Assembly (NCBI RefSeq): GCF_006539945.1
Contig: NZ_BJNZ01000033.1
Span: forward strand, 1-53,367
Source: Cellulosimicrobium cellulans
GTDB taxonomy: Bacteria; Actinomycetota; Actinomycetes; Actinomycetales; Cellulomonadaceae
Length of the DNA stretch: 53,367 bases
Direction: 5' to 3'
The notes under the pieces are model-generated. The model had not been told where the DNA came from. It ran no database searches and worked only from the letters and a program-made list of their open reading frames with translations. This document shows positions 38,559-46,002 of this stretch, piece by piece (positions within the stretch are counted from its first letter, which is position 1; every line of letters starts with the position of its first letter). The position numbers were made by a program, and so were the translations under genes.

Positions 38559-38580
38559 GGGATATACTCCAGGGATATAC
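38559..38580 (+). promoter_or_regulatory. vapBC promoter/operator direct repeat
   Basis: GGGATATAC occurs at 38559-38567 and 38572-38580, a 13-bp step. The first copy contains a TATACT -10 (38563-38568). Locally AT-rich in a G+C-rich setting. The overlap of repeat and -10 suggests the VapB-VapC complex represses its own promoter here. Confidence 0.55.
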
Positions 38581-38598
38581 GACCGAGGAGGCTCCCCG

Positions 38599-38832
38599 AT
38601 GGTCCGCACGACGGTGTTCCGTAGCAACAGGACGCAGGCAGTCCGCCTGCCCAAGGCGGTCGCGCTGCCCGACGACGTCCGCGAGGTCGAGGTCCGGACC
38701 GTCGGCAGGTCCCGCGTGATCACGCCGGCTGGCACCGGGTGGGACGAGTGGTTCGACCACGGGCTCCGCGTCGCCGACGACTTCCTGCCCGACCGCGACC
38801 AGGGGAACGCCGAGGAGCGCGGCGCCCTGTGA
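38599..38832 (+). CDS. vapB: Antitoxin, AbrB/VagC type (VapB)
   Basis: 77 residues. RTTVFRSNRTQAVRLPKAVA is the swapped-hairpin AbrB/SpoVT DNA-binding strand pattern of VagC-like antitoxins, followed by VRTVGRSRVITPAG, and a C-terminal WDEWFDHGLRVADDFLPDRDQ tail that should wrap the toxin. ATG 38599 has GAGGAG upstream. The stop overlaps vapC (GTGA). Opposite in orientation to all genes around it. Confidence 0.9.
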   Translation: MVRTTVFRSNRTQAVRLPKAVALPDDVREVEVRTVGRSRVITPAGTGWDEWFDHGLRVADDFLPDRDQGNAEERGAL

Positions 38833-39251
38833 GCACGCTCTACCTGCTGGACACGAACGTCCTGATCGCGTTGTTGCGTGGGAACGGCGTGGCCGCGCGA
38901 CCGAGGCTTCGGGAGGCGGAGGGGCGCGTCGCGGTCTCGACGGTGAGCGAGATGGAGCTCGAGTACGGCATCGAGCGGTCAGACGACCCGCATCGCAACC
39001 GTCAGGCTGTCGACGACCTGTTGTCGCTCGTGGACGTACTCCCCTTCGATGGGCTCGCGGCGATGCACGCCGGCCGCGTCCGCGCGCGCCTCGCGGCCCG
39101 CGGCACGCCCGTCGGACCCTATGACGCCCTCCTCGCCGGGCATGCCCGTTCGCTCGGGCTCGTCATGGTGACGAACAACGTCCGCGAGTTCTCCCGCGTC
39201 CCCGGCCTCGAGGTCGAGGACTGGCTGGCGCAAGCACCGAGCGATCGCTGA
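38829..39251 (+). CDS. vapC: PIN-domain ribonuclease toxin (VapC)
   Basis: 140 residues. PIN acidic residues: Asp8 in LLDTNVLIALL, Glu43 in SEMELEYGIERS, Asp99 in GPYDALLAGHARSLG, plus TNNVREFSRVPGLEVEDW. The pattern matches the VapC/VagD group whose studied members cut initiator tRNA, but the target here is unknown. GTG start overlaps the vapB stop. Its end is 11 bp from the convergent dacB stop with no terminator between them. Confidence 0.92.
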   Translation: MSTLYLLDTNVLIALLRGNGVAARPRLREAEGRVAVSTVSEMELEYGIERSDDPHRNRQAVDDLLSLVDVLPFDGLAAMHAGRVRARLAARGTPVGPYDALLAGHARSLGLVMVTNNVREFSRVPGLEVEDWLAQAPSDR

Positions 39252-39262
39252 GCCCCACCGGG

Positions 39263-40762
39263 TCAGGCGGTGCAGCCACACTCCGCGAGCGACGCGACGA
39301 AGTCGTCGAAGATGAGGCGCGCGCCGTACGTGCCGCCGTCAGGGACGGCGTCGGCCATGAGCGAGAACACGAGGAGGCGGTCGTCGGCCGTGACGACCGT
39401 CCCCGCGAGGGACGTGACGTTCGGCAGGCTGCCCGTCTTGGCCCGCACGACGCCGCGGCCCGCGTTCTCGAGGTAGCGCTCGCCGAGCGTCCCGGACAGG
39501 CCCGCGACCGGCAGCCCGACGGCGCCGGGCCGCAGCTGCGGGTGCGCCGGGTCCGCGAGCAGGCCGACGACCTCGTCGAGCTGGGCGGGCGTGACGACCG
39601 AGCCGTCGCCGAGGCCCGAGAGGTCGGCGAGCGTCGCGCCCGTGAGGTCGACCCCGAGCCCTTCGACCGCCGACCGCACGGCCTGCGTCGCGCCCGCCGC
39701 GGAGCCGGGCAGCCCCGCGTCGATCGCGACGACGCGGCCCACCACCTCCGTGATGGTGTTGTCGGAGTGCTGGAGCAGGTACGCGACGACCTCGCTCAGC
39801 GGCGCGGACTCCACCTCGCCGACCGTGCGGCCGTCGTCGGGCGCCGGCGCGCGCACCACGTCCCCCGCCACGGCGACCCCCTGCTCGGCGAGCGCGGCGA
39901 CGAACGCGTCGGCGGCCGCCATCGCCGGGTCCTCCGCGCGCGGCGCGTACTCCTCGTCCTCGAGCCGCGCGATGTCGACCGCGAGCGCGGCGACGGGCGC
40001 GACGTAGCCGTTGCGCACGCTCGCCGGGTCGACGGTCGGCGCGACCGCGGTGCCCGTGAAGAGCGTGTCGTCGAGGCGGAGCGAGATCGTCGTGCGGCCC
40101 GTGAGCCGGAGCTCGCCCGCGACCTGCGCGGCGAGGTCGCCGAGGCCCGCCCGGCCGTTGACGGCCGTCGGGTCGCCCGCGCCGGCGGCGAGCATCATGT
40201 CGCCGCCGCCCACGAGGTACACGGTCTCCTGCCCCTCGAGGACGGCGCGGGTCGGGAGGGTCGCGTGCGACCCGGGAGACGTGAGGGCCGCCGCCGCGGT
40301 GAGCGTCTTGAGGGTCGAGGCGGGGACGTGACCCACGGTGTCGCCGCTCGCCGCGAGCACGTCCCCCGTCACGGCGTCGGTCACCAGGACGCCGACGCGC
40401 GGCCCGAGCCGGGTGTCGGCGGCGAGGTCGTCCGCGAGGTCCTGCACGCTCCCCGTGGCCGGGACCGGGGCCGCAGGGTCGAGGGCCGGCAGCTCGACCT
40501 CGAGCGGTGGCGCCGCGACGGCGCCCGGCGCCTCGGGGAACGGGTTCGGCTCCGGGTAGGGCGCTGCGGTCGTGAGCACGCCGGGGACGACGTCGTACGC
40601 GTCCGCCACGACGTAGCCGCCCGCGAGGACGAGCACGACACCGACGGCCACGCCCGTGCGCGTCCCCCAGCCCATGCGTCTCCCTCGTCCCGTCCCGTGC
40701 GCGCGCGCCTCCGGGGCACCGGCGGGCACCGGTGCCTGGACCGGGACGTCGGGTGCGGGCAC
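39263..40762 (-). CDS. dacB: D-alanyl-D-alanine carboxypeptidase/endopeptidase, PBP4 (DacB) family
   Basis: 499 residues. Cytoplasmic Pro/Ala/Arg-rich lead, membrane anchor at about 34-53, then a PBP4-type serine peptidase with SxxK at Ser149-Thr-Leu-Lys152, SDN at 333-335 and KTG at 441-443. An insertion between SxxK and SDN, as in S13 peptidases, carries the extra domains. Trims cell-wall peptides outside the membrane. The protein ends in ECGCTA. GTG 40762 lies 6 nt after GATAAT (leaderless). Divergent from ppa. Confidence 0.95.
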   Translation of the reverse strand: MPAPDVPVQAPVPAGAPEARAHGTGRGRRMGWGTRTGVAVGVVLVLAGGYVVADAYDVVPGVLTTAAPYPEPNPFPEAPGAVAAPPLEVELPALDPAAPVPATGSVQDLADDLAADTRLGPRVGVLVTDAVTGDVLAASGDTVGHVPASTLKTLTAAAALTSPGSHATLPTRAVLEGQETVYLVGGGDMMLAAGAGDPTAVNGRAGLGDLAAQVAGELRLTGRTTISLRLDDTLFTGTAVAPTVDPASVRNGYVAPVAALAVDIARLEDEEYAPRAEDPAMAAADAFVAALAEQGVAVAGDVVRAPAPDDGRTVGEVESAPLSEVVAYLLQHSDNTITEVVGRVVAIDAGLPGSAAGATQAVRSAVEGLGVDLTGATLADLSGLGDGSVVTPAQLDEVVGLLADPAHPQLRPGAVGLPVAGLSGTLGERYLENAGRGVVRAKTGSLPNVTSLAGTVVTADDRLLVFSLMADAVPDGGTYGARLIFDDFVASLAECGCTA

Positions 40763-40768
40763 GTGCGC

Positions 40769-40774
40769 ATTATC
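40769..40774 (-). promoter_or_regulatory. Putative -10 hexamer, leaderless dacB
   Basis: GATAAT (in TGATAAT) on the minus strand, 6 nt before GTG 40762; the best -10 match in the window. Confidence 0.6.
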
Positions 40775-40921
40775 ACTCAGCCGGCCCGCCCGGGAGCCCG
40801 GTAGGAACCCTCCCGCGCGGACGGCACGTGTCACACTAGTTCCCGCACGACGGCGTGGTCCGTCGTCCACAGACCCAGCCACCGCCCGAGCGTCGCGGTG
40901 CCGGTACGACTGGAGGAAGCA

Positions 40922-41425
40922 GTGGAGTTCGACGTCACGATCGAGATCCCCAAGGGGCAGCGCAACAAGTACGAGGTGGACCACGCGACCGGTCGCATCC
41001 GCCTCGACCGCATGCTCTTCACCTCGACGCGGTACCCCGACGACTACGGGTTCATCGAGGGGACGCTCGGCGAGGACGGCGACCCGCTGGACGCGCTCGT
41101 CCTGCTCGAGGAGCCCACGTTCCCCGGCTGCCTGATCCGCTGCCGCGCGCTCGGCATGTTCCGCATGCGCGACGAGGCCGGCGGTGACGACAAGGTCCTC
41201 TGCGTCCCCACGGGCGACCAGCGCGCCGCGTGGCGCCAGGACATCGACGACGTCTCCGACTTCCACCGCCTGGAGATCCAGCACTTCTTCGAGGTCTACA
41301 AGGACCTCGAGCCCGGCAAGTCGGTCGAGGGCGCCCACTGGGTCGGCCGCGCCGACGCCGAGGCCGAGATCGAGCGCTCGCTCCAGCGCGCCATCGACTC
41401 CGGGTACCACACGCCGGGTCACTGA
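40922..41425 (+). CDS. ppa: Inorganic pyrophosphatase (family I)
   Basis: 167 residues. Active-site signature [11 protein letters not shown] with the metal-binding Asp cluster; [29 protein letters not shown] is the family opening (spread over residues 2-30) and [16 protein letters not shown] the second half. Hydrolyses pyrophosphate to drive biosynthesis. GTG 40922 has GGAGGA at 5-6 nt spacing, so unlike several neighbours it is a leadered mRNA. A strong hairpin follows. Confidence 0.97.
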   Translation: MEFDVTIEIPKGQRNKYEVDHATGRIRLDRMLFTSTRYPDDYGFIEGTLGEDGDPLDALVLLEEPTFPGCLIRCRALGMFRMRDEAGGDDKVLCVPTGDQRAAWRQDIDDVSDFHRLEIQHFFEVYKDLEPGKSVEGAHWVGRADAEAEIERSLQRAIDSGYHTPGH

Positions 41426-41444
41426 CCGCGGCGCGCGCCTGGCC

Positions 41445-41484
41445 CGACGGCGCCCCTCACCCCACGGGGTGAGGGGCGCCGTCG
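41445..41484. terminator. Bidirectional hairpin terminator between ppa and response regulator
   Basis: CGACGGCGCCCCTCACCC pairs perfectly with GGGTGAGGGGCGCCGTCG (18 bp) around a short loop. Lies between convergent stops at 41425 and 41489. No U-tract; arms related to the hairpins at 3759 and 5782. Confidence 0.85.
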
Positions 41485-41488
41485 TGCG

Positions 41489-42142
41489 TCACGGGCGGAC
41501 CAGGCCGTTCCGGTAGGCCCAGACGACGACCTGGACCCGGTCGCGCAGCCCGAGCTTGGCGAGGACCCGGCCGACGTGGGTCTTGACGGTCGCCTCGGAG
41601 AGGTACGTCCGCGCGCCGATCTCTGCGTTCGACAACCCGTCCGCGAGCAGCACGACCACGTCGCGCTCGCGCTCCGTGAGTCCTGCGAGGGCTCGGTCGC
41701 GCGCGGCGACGTCGGGGAGCGCGGGGACGACCTCGGCGAGGAGCCGTCGCGTCGCCGACGGCGCGATGACGGCGTCTCCCCGGTGCACGGTGCGGACGGC
41801 GGCGAGCAGGTCCTCGGTCGGCGCGTCCTTGAGCAGGAACCCGGCGGCGCCCGCGCGCAGCGCGGCGTAGACGTACTCGTCCAGGTCGAACGTCGTCAGG
41901 ACGAGCACCCGGCACGGAGGCATCGACGCGTCCAGCAGCCGCGCCGTCGTCTCGATGCCGTCCATGACCGGCATGCGCACGTCCAGGACGACGACGTCGG
42001 CCCGTCGCTCGCGCTGCACGCTCAGCGCCTGTGCACCGTCGGCGGCCTCGCCGACGACGGCCAGGTCCGGTGCGGCGTCGATCACGGCGACCGCCCCGGC
42101 GCGGACGAGCGGCTGGTCGTCGACGACCAGCACGCGGATCAC
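41489..42142 (-). CDS. NarL/LuxR-type response regulator
   Basis: 217 residues. Receiver: VDDQPLVRAG, phospho-acceptor Asp54 in VVLDVRMPVMDG, LTTF and LLKDAP. LuxR HTH: LTERERDVVVLLADGLSNAEIGARTYLSEATVKTHV across residues about 155-190. GTG 42142 overlaps the kinase stop (GTGA). Last of three coupled genes (membrane protein, kinase, regulator); targets not known but plausibly the first gene of the set. Confidence 0.95.
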   Translation of the reverse strand: MIRVLVVDDQPLVRAGAVAVIDAAPDLAVVGEAADGAQALSVQRERRADVVVLDVRMPVMDGIETTARLLDASMPPCRVLVLTTFDLDEYVYAALRAGAAGFLLKDAPTEDLLAAVRTVHRGDAVIAPSATRRLLAEVVPALPDVAARDRALAGLTERERDVVVLLADGLSNAEIGARTYLSEATVKTHVGRVLAKLGLRDRVQVVVWAYRNGLVRP

Positions 42143-43371
42143 GGGCCACCGTCCACGTGCCGGGGCGATGCGAGGTTCGAGGTCGGGACCGTGGCCGCGA
42201 CCGTCCACGCGTCGCCCGCGCGGATCTCGAGCGTCCCGCCCGCCGCCTCGATCCGCTCCCGCATCCCTACGAGCCCCAGGCCTGCGCCGCTCGCCGGAGC
42301 GGAGTCCGGGCCGGGAGCGGGTCGGGTGGCGCCCGCGTCGTCGGACGACGGGACGTCGGCCACCTCCACGTGGAGCCCGGCGTCGCGCCACGCGAGGGTG
42401 ACCACCGTCGACGAGCCGGGCATCGCGTGGCGCGCGCTGTTGGTCAGTGCCTCCTGGACGGTGCGGAACGCGGCGAGCTCGGCCGTCGGCCCGAGCGGCA
42501 CGGGGGCACCCGACTCGACGACGCGCACGGCCCGACCTGCCCCGCGAACGCGGTCGACGAGGTCGGGCACGTCCCGGAGCGTCGGCATCGGCACCGCGGC
42601 CGCCGCACCGACGGGGGTGCCCGTCGGCTCGGCGCGCAGCACGTGCACGATCCCCCGCATGTCCCGCAGCGCCTCGCGTCCGGTCTCCTCGACGACCGCG
42701 AGCGCCTGCGCCGCGCGCGCCGGGTCGGCGCGGCCCACCCGCGCCTGGGCGACGACGACCGAGAGGGAGTGCGCGACGACGTCGTGCATCTCGCGCGCGA
42801 TCCTGGCGCGCTCGGCGAGCACGGCCCGCTCGGCCCGCTCCTCGCGCTCGGCCTCCGCGCGCTCGCGCCCGGCCAGCGCCTCGCGCCGCACCTGCTCCTG
42901 CGACCGCCGGAGCAGGCCGGCGGCCCAGGCGACCAGGACGAGCGCAACGAGGAGCACGCCCAGCAGCCAGGGGCTCGGACCGACCGGCGACGCCGCCACG
43001 CTCGGGTCCCCGCGGTACCGGAGCACGGTCGCGGCAGTGCCGACGACGCCGGTCACCAGCCCGAGCGGGCGCGGCCCCCATGCCGTGCAGGCGTAGACGG
43101 AGAGCAGGAACACGAGCGCCGACGGCAGCAGGAAGTAGAGGCCGGAGACGGCGAGCATCCCCGCCACGGCGAGCGCGACGAGCACGTGCGAGAGCACCGT
43201 GGCCGACCGGCGAGCGACGAAGGCGGCGTGCGCCAGCGCGGCGAGCGCGACCAGGGCCCAGGCACGGGCGGCGGGGAGCGACCCCAGCGCGACCACGCAC
43301 GTCGCGGGCAGCAGGGCGAGCGCCGCCGCCGTCGCGACGAGCACGTCCCCGCGTGCAGGCCGCACGCTCAC
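42139..43371 (-). CDS. Sensor histidine kinase (HisKA_3 / NarX-DesK type)
   Basis: 410 residues. About five to six N-terminal membrane helices (10-150) without an obvious extracytoplasmic domain, a coiled coil (155-185), the HisKA_3 site REMHDVVAHSLS with His196, and a divergent HATPase: TVQEALTNSARHA as N box and GLGLVGMRERIEAAGG as G box. An Asp/Pro/Ala-rich loop sits before the G box. GTG 43371 overlaps the upstream stop (GTGA). Signal unknown; the membrane helices may sense the lipid phase. Confidence 0.93.
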   Translation of the reverse strand: MSVRPARGDVLVATAAALALLPATCVVALGSLPAARAWALVALAALAHAAFVARRSATVLSHVLVALAVAGMLAVSGLYFLLPSALVFLLSVYACTAWGPRPLGLVTGVVGTAATVLRYRGDPSVAASPVGPSPWLLGVLLVALVLVAWAAGLLRRSQEQVRREALAGRERAEAEREERAERAVLAERARIAREMHDVVAHSLSVVVAQARVGRADPARAAQALAVVEETGREALRDMRGIVHVLRAEPTGTPVGAAAAVPMPTLRDVPDLVDRVRGAGRAVRVVESGAPVPLGPTAELAAFRTVQEALTNSARHAMPGSSTVVTLAWRDAGLHVEVADVPSSDDAGATRPAPGPDSAPASGAGLGLVGMRERIEAAGGTLEIRAGDAWTVAATVPTSNLASPRHVDGGP

Positions 43372-44327
43372 GGGACGGCGACCGTTCCGGCGCCACGGAG
43401 GGCGGGGCGAGGGGCGGCGTCACGCGCGTCCAGCGTCGCGACGAGCAGCGCCACGCCGATCACGAGCCAGGTGCCGTAGGTCAGGGCGACGATGACGGTG
43501 ATCGCCCCGGCGCCGAGGTCGACCGGACCGTCGTCCAGGCCCAGAAGCTGCGCGGCGGTCCCGAACACCATGAGCGCCCCCATCGTGAGGCCCGCGGACG
43601 CCGCGACCCACCCGCCGGCCCTCAGCGCGGCACGGACGACCCGGCCGGGGACCGGGCGGTGCGTCAGCGCGAGCACCAGGGCGGCCGCCGTCGCGAACAA
43701 GGCGACCTCCATCACCGGCGCTCCCCCCGTGTGCGGCTCGGGCCGTCCGAGCGTACCGCCCAGCCACCAGTAGGCCTTGAGCGCCGGGTAGGGCACGCAC
43801 ATCGCCAGGCCGAGCACCCGCGGCCACCGGCGCCGGACGGGCCAGGCTCCCGCGGTGGCGACCGACCACGTGCTCAGCGTCGTGACGACGGCCGTCACCG
43901 CGGCGAGCGACCGCACCAGCGCCCCCGGGACGTCGACCACGGAGAAGTCGCCGGCCGGGATCCCCGTCACCGCGAAGAACGCCCGGAACGCGTCGAGCGC
44001 GAGACCTCCGGCCGCCCAGAAGAGCAGGACGGCGGCGACCCCACCGAGGCCGGCCGTCCGGCGCCGGGACGCGGCACGGTGCCCGCGGGCGGTGGCGACC
44101 GCGAGCAGCGCGAGCCCTGCGGCGACGGGTGCCACCCAGGGCGGCGCGAAGATCGCCGAGTACCCGTCCGGTGGCGGCCCCGACCAGCGCACGACGCCCG
44201 CGACGAGGGTCACGGATGCGGTGACCGCCGTCGTCGCGGCGTGCGCGGCGGGTCCGGTGGGGCGGGCGGGCCTGACTGGCGCGGCGGGACGGAACGGGGA
44301 CGAGGTCGTGTCGGTCGTGTCGGTCAT
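43368..44327 (-). CDS. Polytopic membrane protein coupled to a two-component system
   Basis: 319 residues. A Thr/Pro-rich N-terminus is followed by about seven to eight helices. The first loop, VRWSGPPPDGYSAIFAPPWVAP, and ALKAYWWLGGTLG are the most distinctive parts. No family recognised with confidence. ATG 44327 is preceded 6 nt upstream by GAGGCT, a weaker version of the TANNNT leaderless pattern. Its stop overlaps the histidine kinase start, so the three genes form a cassette. Confidence 0.85.
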   Translation of the reverse strand: MTDTTDTTSSPFRPAAPVRPARPTGPAAHAATTAVTASVTLVAGVVRWSGPPPDGYSAIFAPPWVAPVAAGLALLAVATARGHRAASRRRTAGLGGVAAVLLFWAAGGLALDAFRAFFAVTGIPAGDFSVVDVPGALVRSLAAVTAVVTTLSTWSVATAGAWPVRRRWPRVLGLAMCVPYPALKAYWWLGGTLGRPEPHTGGAPVMEVALFATAAALVLALTHRPVPGRVVRAALRAGGWVAASAGLTMGALMVFGTAAQLLGLDDGPVDLGAGAITVIVALTYGTWLVIGVALLVATLDARDAAPRPALRGAGTVAVP

Positions 44328-44403
44328 GGGACCAGCCTCACCACCCGGTCTCCCGGTGCGCATCGCCCTCAGGTCGCGACGGCGCGCGACCCAGGTCCCT
44401 GGC

Positions 44404-44943
44404 TCACCGCGCCCGCAGGCCGTCGACCAGGGTATCGACGACGACGTCCCGGTCCTCGGGTGACCCGAGGCGCACGGCGTGCTCGATGCCGCACACGAGG
44501 TGCTCCACCTGGGCCGGCGAGAGCTCGGGACGCACGGCGCCGGCCCGCTGGGCGCGCGCGAGCACGTCGGCGAGCTCGCCGAGCACCTCGGCCTTGAGTG
44601 CGGCGACGTCGGGGCTCACGTCCGCGGGCGCGAGCAGGACCGCCTGGAGCCCGCCCGCCTCGACGTGCAGGCCCACCACGTCGCGCACGAGCGACTCGAA
44701 GGCAGGACCGGGGTCCGGGTCGGCGAGCGCCGCACGGGCACGGTCGCGCAACCGGCGCAGGGCGTCGCGCGTGAGCTCCTCGAGGAGCGCGTGCGAGGTC
44801 GCGAAGTGGCGGTAGACCGTCCCGACCCCCACTCCCGCCGCACGCGCGATCTCGTTGAGCCGCAGGTCCCTCGGGTCGGCACCACGCGCGACCTGGAGGA
44901 TCCGGTCGCGGCTGCGGACGGCGTCGGCGCGGAGCGTGGTCAT
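44404..44943 (-). CDS. TetR/AcrR family regulator, probable repressor of the adjacent SDR gene
   Basis: 179 residues. HTH in LRLNEIARAAGVGVGTVYRHF, followed by a TetR_C domain with LVRDVVGLHVEAGGLQAVLLA and VEHLVCGIEHAVRLGSPEDRD (SbtR-like C-terminal type). ATG 44943 lies 6 nt after TAGGCT (44950-44955), a leaderless start. Divergent from an SDR gene across 54 bp that hold two copies of a 15-bp inverted repeat, so autorepression and SDR repression are likely. Confidence 0.93.
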   Translation of the reverse strand: MTTLRADAVRSRDRILQVARGADPRDLRLNEIARAAGVGVGTVYRHFATSHALLEELTRDALRRLRDRARAALADPDPGPAFESLVRDVVGLHVEAGGLQAVLLAPADVSPDVAALKAEVLGELADVLARAQRAGAVRPELSPAQVEHLVCGIEHAVRLGSPEDRDVVVDTLVDGLRAR

Positions 44944-44949
44944 GGCCCC

Positions 44950-44955
44950 AGCCTA
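44950..44955 (-). promoter_or_regulatory. Putative -10 hexamer, leaderless TetR gene
   Basis: TAGGCT on the minus strand, 6 nt before ATG 44943. Confidence 0.55.
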
Positions 44956-44963
44956 CCCCCAAA

Positions 44964-44978
44964 CGGATGGTCTATCCG
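44964..44978. promoter_or_regulatory. TetR operator copy 1
   Basis: CGGATGGTCTATCCG: inverted repeat CGGAT-N5-ATCCG, upstream of both divergent -10 elements. The copy at 44995 differs at one position; centre-to-centre distance is 31 bp, about three helical turns. Confidence 0.7.
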
Positions 44979-44985
44979 GATGAGG

Positions 44986-44991
44986 TACCGT
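44986..44991 (+). promoter_or_regulatory. Putative -10 hexamer, leaderless SDR gene
   Basis: TACCGT, 6 nt before ATG 44998, between the two operator copies. Confidence 0.55.
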
Positions 44992-44994
44992 CAC

Positions 44995-45009
44995 CGGATG
45001 GACTATCCG
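44995..45009. promoter_or_regulatory. TetR operator copy 2
   Basis: CGGATGGACTATCCG spans the SDR start codon and transcription start, where bound repressor would block initiation. Confidence 0.7.
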
Positions 45010-45978
45010 ATTGAGAACGACACCGCCAGCACGTGGGACCCGCACGACCTCCCCGACCAGAGCGGGCGCACCCTGGTGGTCACGGGTGCGACGGCGGGCA
45101 TCGGCTACTTCGCCGCCGAGCAGCTCGCCGCGGCCGGCGCCCACGTCGTGCTCGCCGGCCGGTCGCCCGAACGCCTCGAGATCGCGGCGACCGCGATCCG
45201 CGAGCAGGTCCCCACGGCGTCGCTGGGCACGGTCGTCGTCGACCTGTCGTCCCTGGCCTCGGTTCGTGACGCCGGAGCGGAGCTGGCCGCGCTCGACCGG
45301 CTCGACGGCCTCCTGCTCAACGGCGGCTCGATGGCGATGCGCGCGCGAGACCGCACCGTGGACGGCCTCCCGCTGCTCGCGGGCACGCACGTCGTCGCCA
45401 ACGCGGCTCTCGTGGCGCGCACCCTGCCCGCCCTGCTCCGCACCGGAGCACGCCACGACGTGCGCACGCGCGTCGTCCACACGTCGTCAGGGTTCGTCGA
45501 CCGCCTTCGGCGACCCGTCGTCGACGCGCTGCCGACCTCACGGTCCGGCGTCGTCGCGTACACCCGGGCGAAGGCCGTGACCGAGGTCTTCGCGTTCGAG
45601 CTCGACCGGCGGCTGCGCTCGGCGGGTGCGCCGACGGAGAGCCTCGTCTCCCGGCCGGGCGTCGGGGTGGACGCACGCACGCCGCACCGCCCCGGGATCC
45701 GCGACGCGAGCGTCCCGGCGCGGCCCAACCCCTACACGCCCTGGGCTCAGGGCAAGGACTCCGCGTCGTGGTCGGCGGTGCGGGCGCTCACCGACCCGGG
45801 CGCACGCGGCGGCGAGCTCTACGCTCCGGCGAACGGCCGGCGCGGCCTGCCCGTCCGGGTGCGGCCCGGGACGCTCACCGCCTCGCCCGCACCGCAGGAC
45901 GTCGCCTCCGTCTGGCGCCACCTCGAAGATCTCGTCGGGGTCGACCTCCCCGTCGCGTCCGGCACGTCCCGCACCTGA
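44998..45978 (+). CDS. SDR family NAD(P)-dependent oxidoreductase
   Basis: 326 residues. Classical/atypical short-chain dehydrogenase: cofactor motif TGATAGIG (29-36), LLLNGG in place of NNAG, catalytic Ser in VVHTSSGF and the YxxxK pair Tyr188/Lys192 in YTRAK. The layout is like the WWOX/retinol dehydrogenase-type SDRs. ATG 44998 is chosen because TACCGT stands 6 nt upstream; ATG 44980 would be upstream of that promoter. Probably induced by the ligand of the divergent TetR. Confidence 0.92.
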   Translation: MDYPIENDTASTWDPHDLPDQSGRTLVVTGATAGIGYFAAEQLAAAGAHVVLAGRSPERLEIAATAIREQVPTASLGTVVVDLSSLASVRDAGAELAALDRLDGLLLNGGSMAMRARDRTVDGLPLLAGTHVVANAALVARTLPALLRTGARHDVRTRVVHTSSGFVDRLRRPVVDALPTSRSGVVAYTRAKAVTEVFAFELDRRLRSAGAPTESLVSRPGVGVDARTPHRPGIRDASVPARPNPYTPWAQGKDSASWSAVRALTDPGARGGELYAPANGRRGLPVRVRPGTLTASPAPQDVASVWRHLEDLVGVDLPVASGTSRT

Positions 45979-46002
45979 CCACGGGGCCCGGGCGGCCGTC
46001 CG

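Noticed and set aside
38559-39262. Transposon or genomic island around vapBC
   Set aside because: No transposase, integrase, tRNA or flanking direct repeats; only the two genes and their operator.
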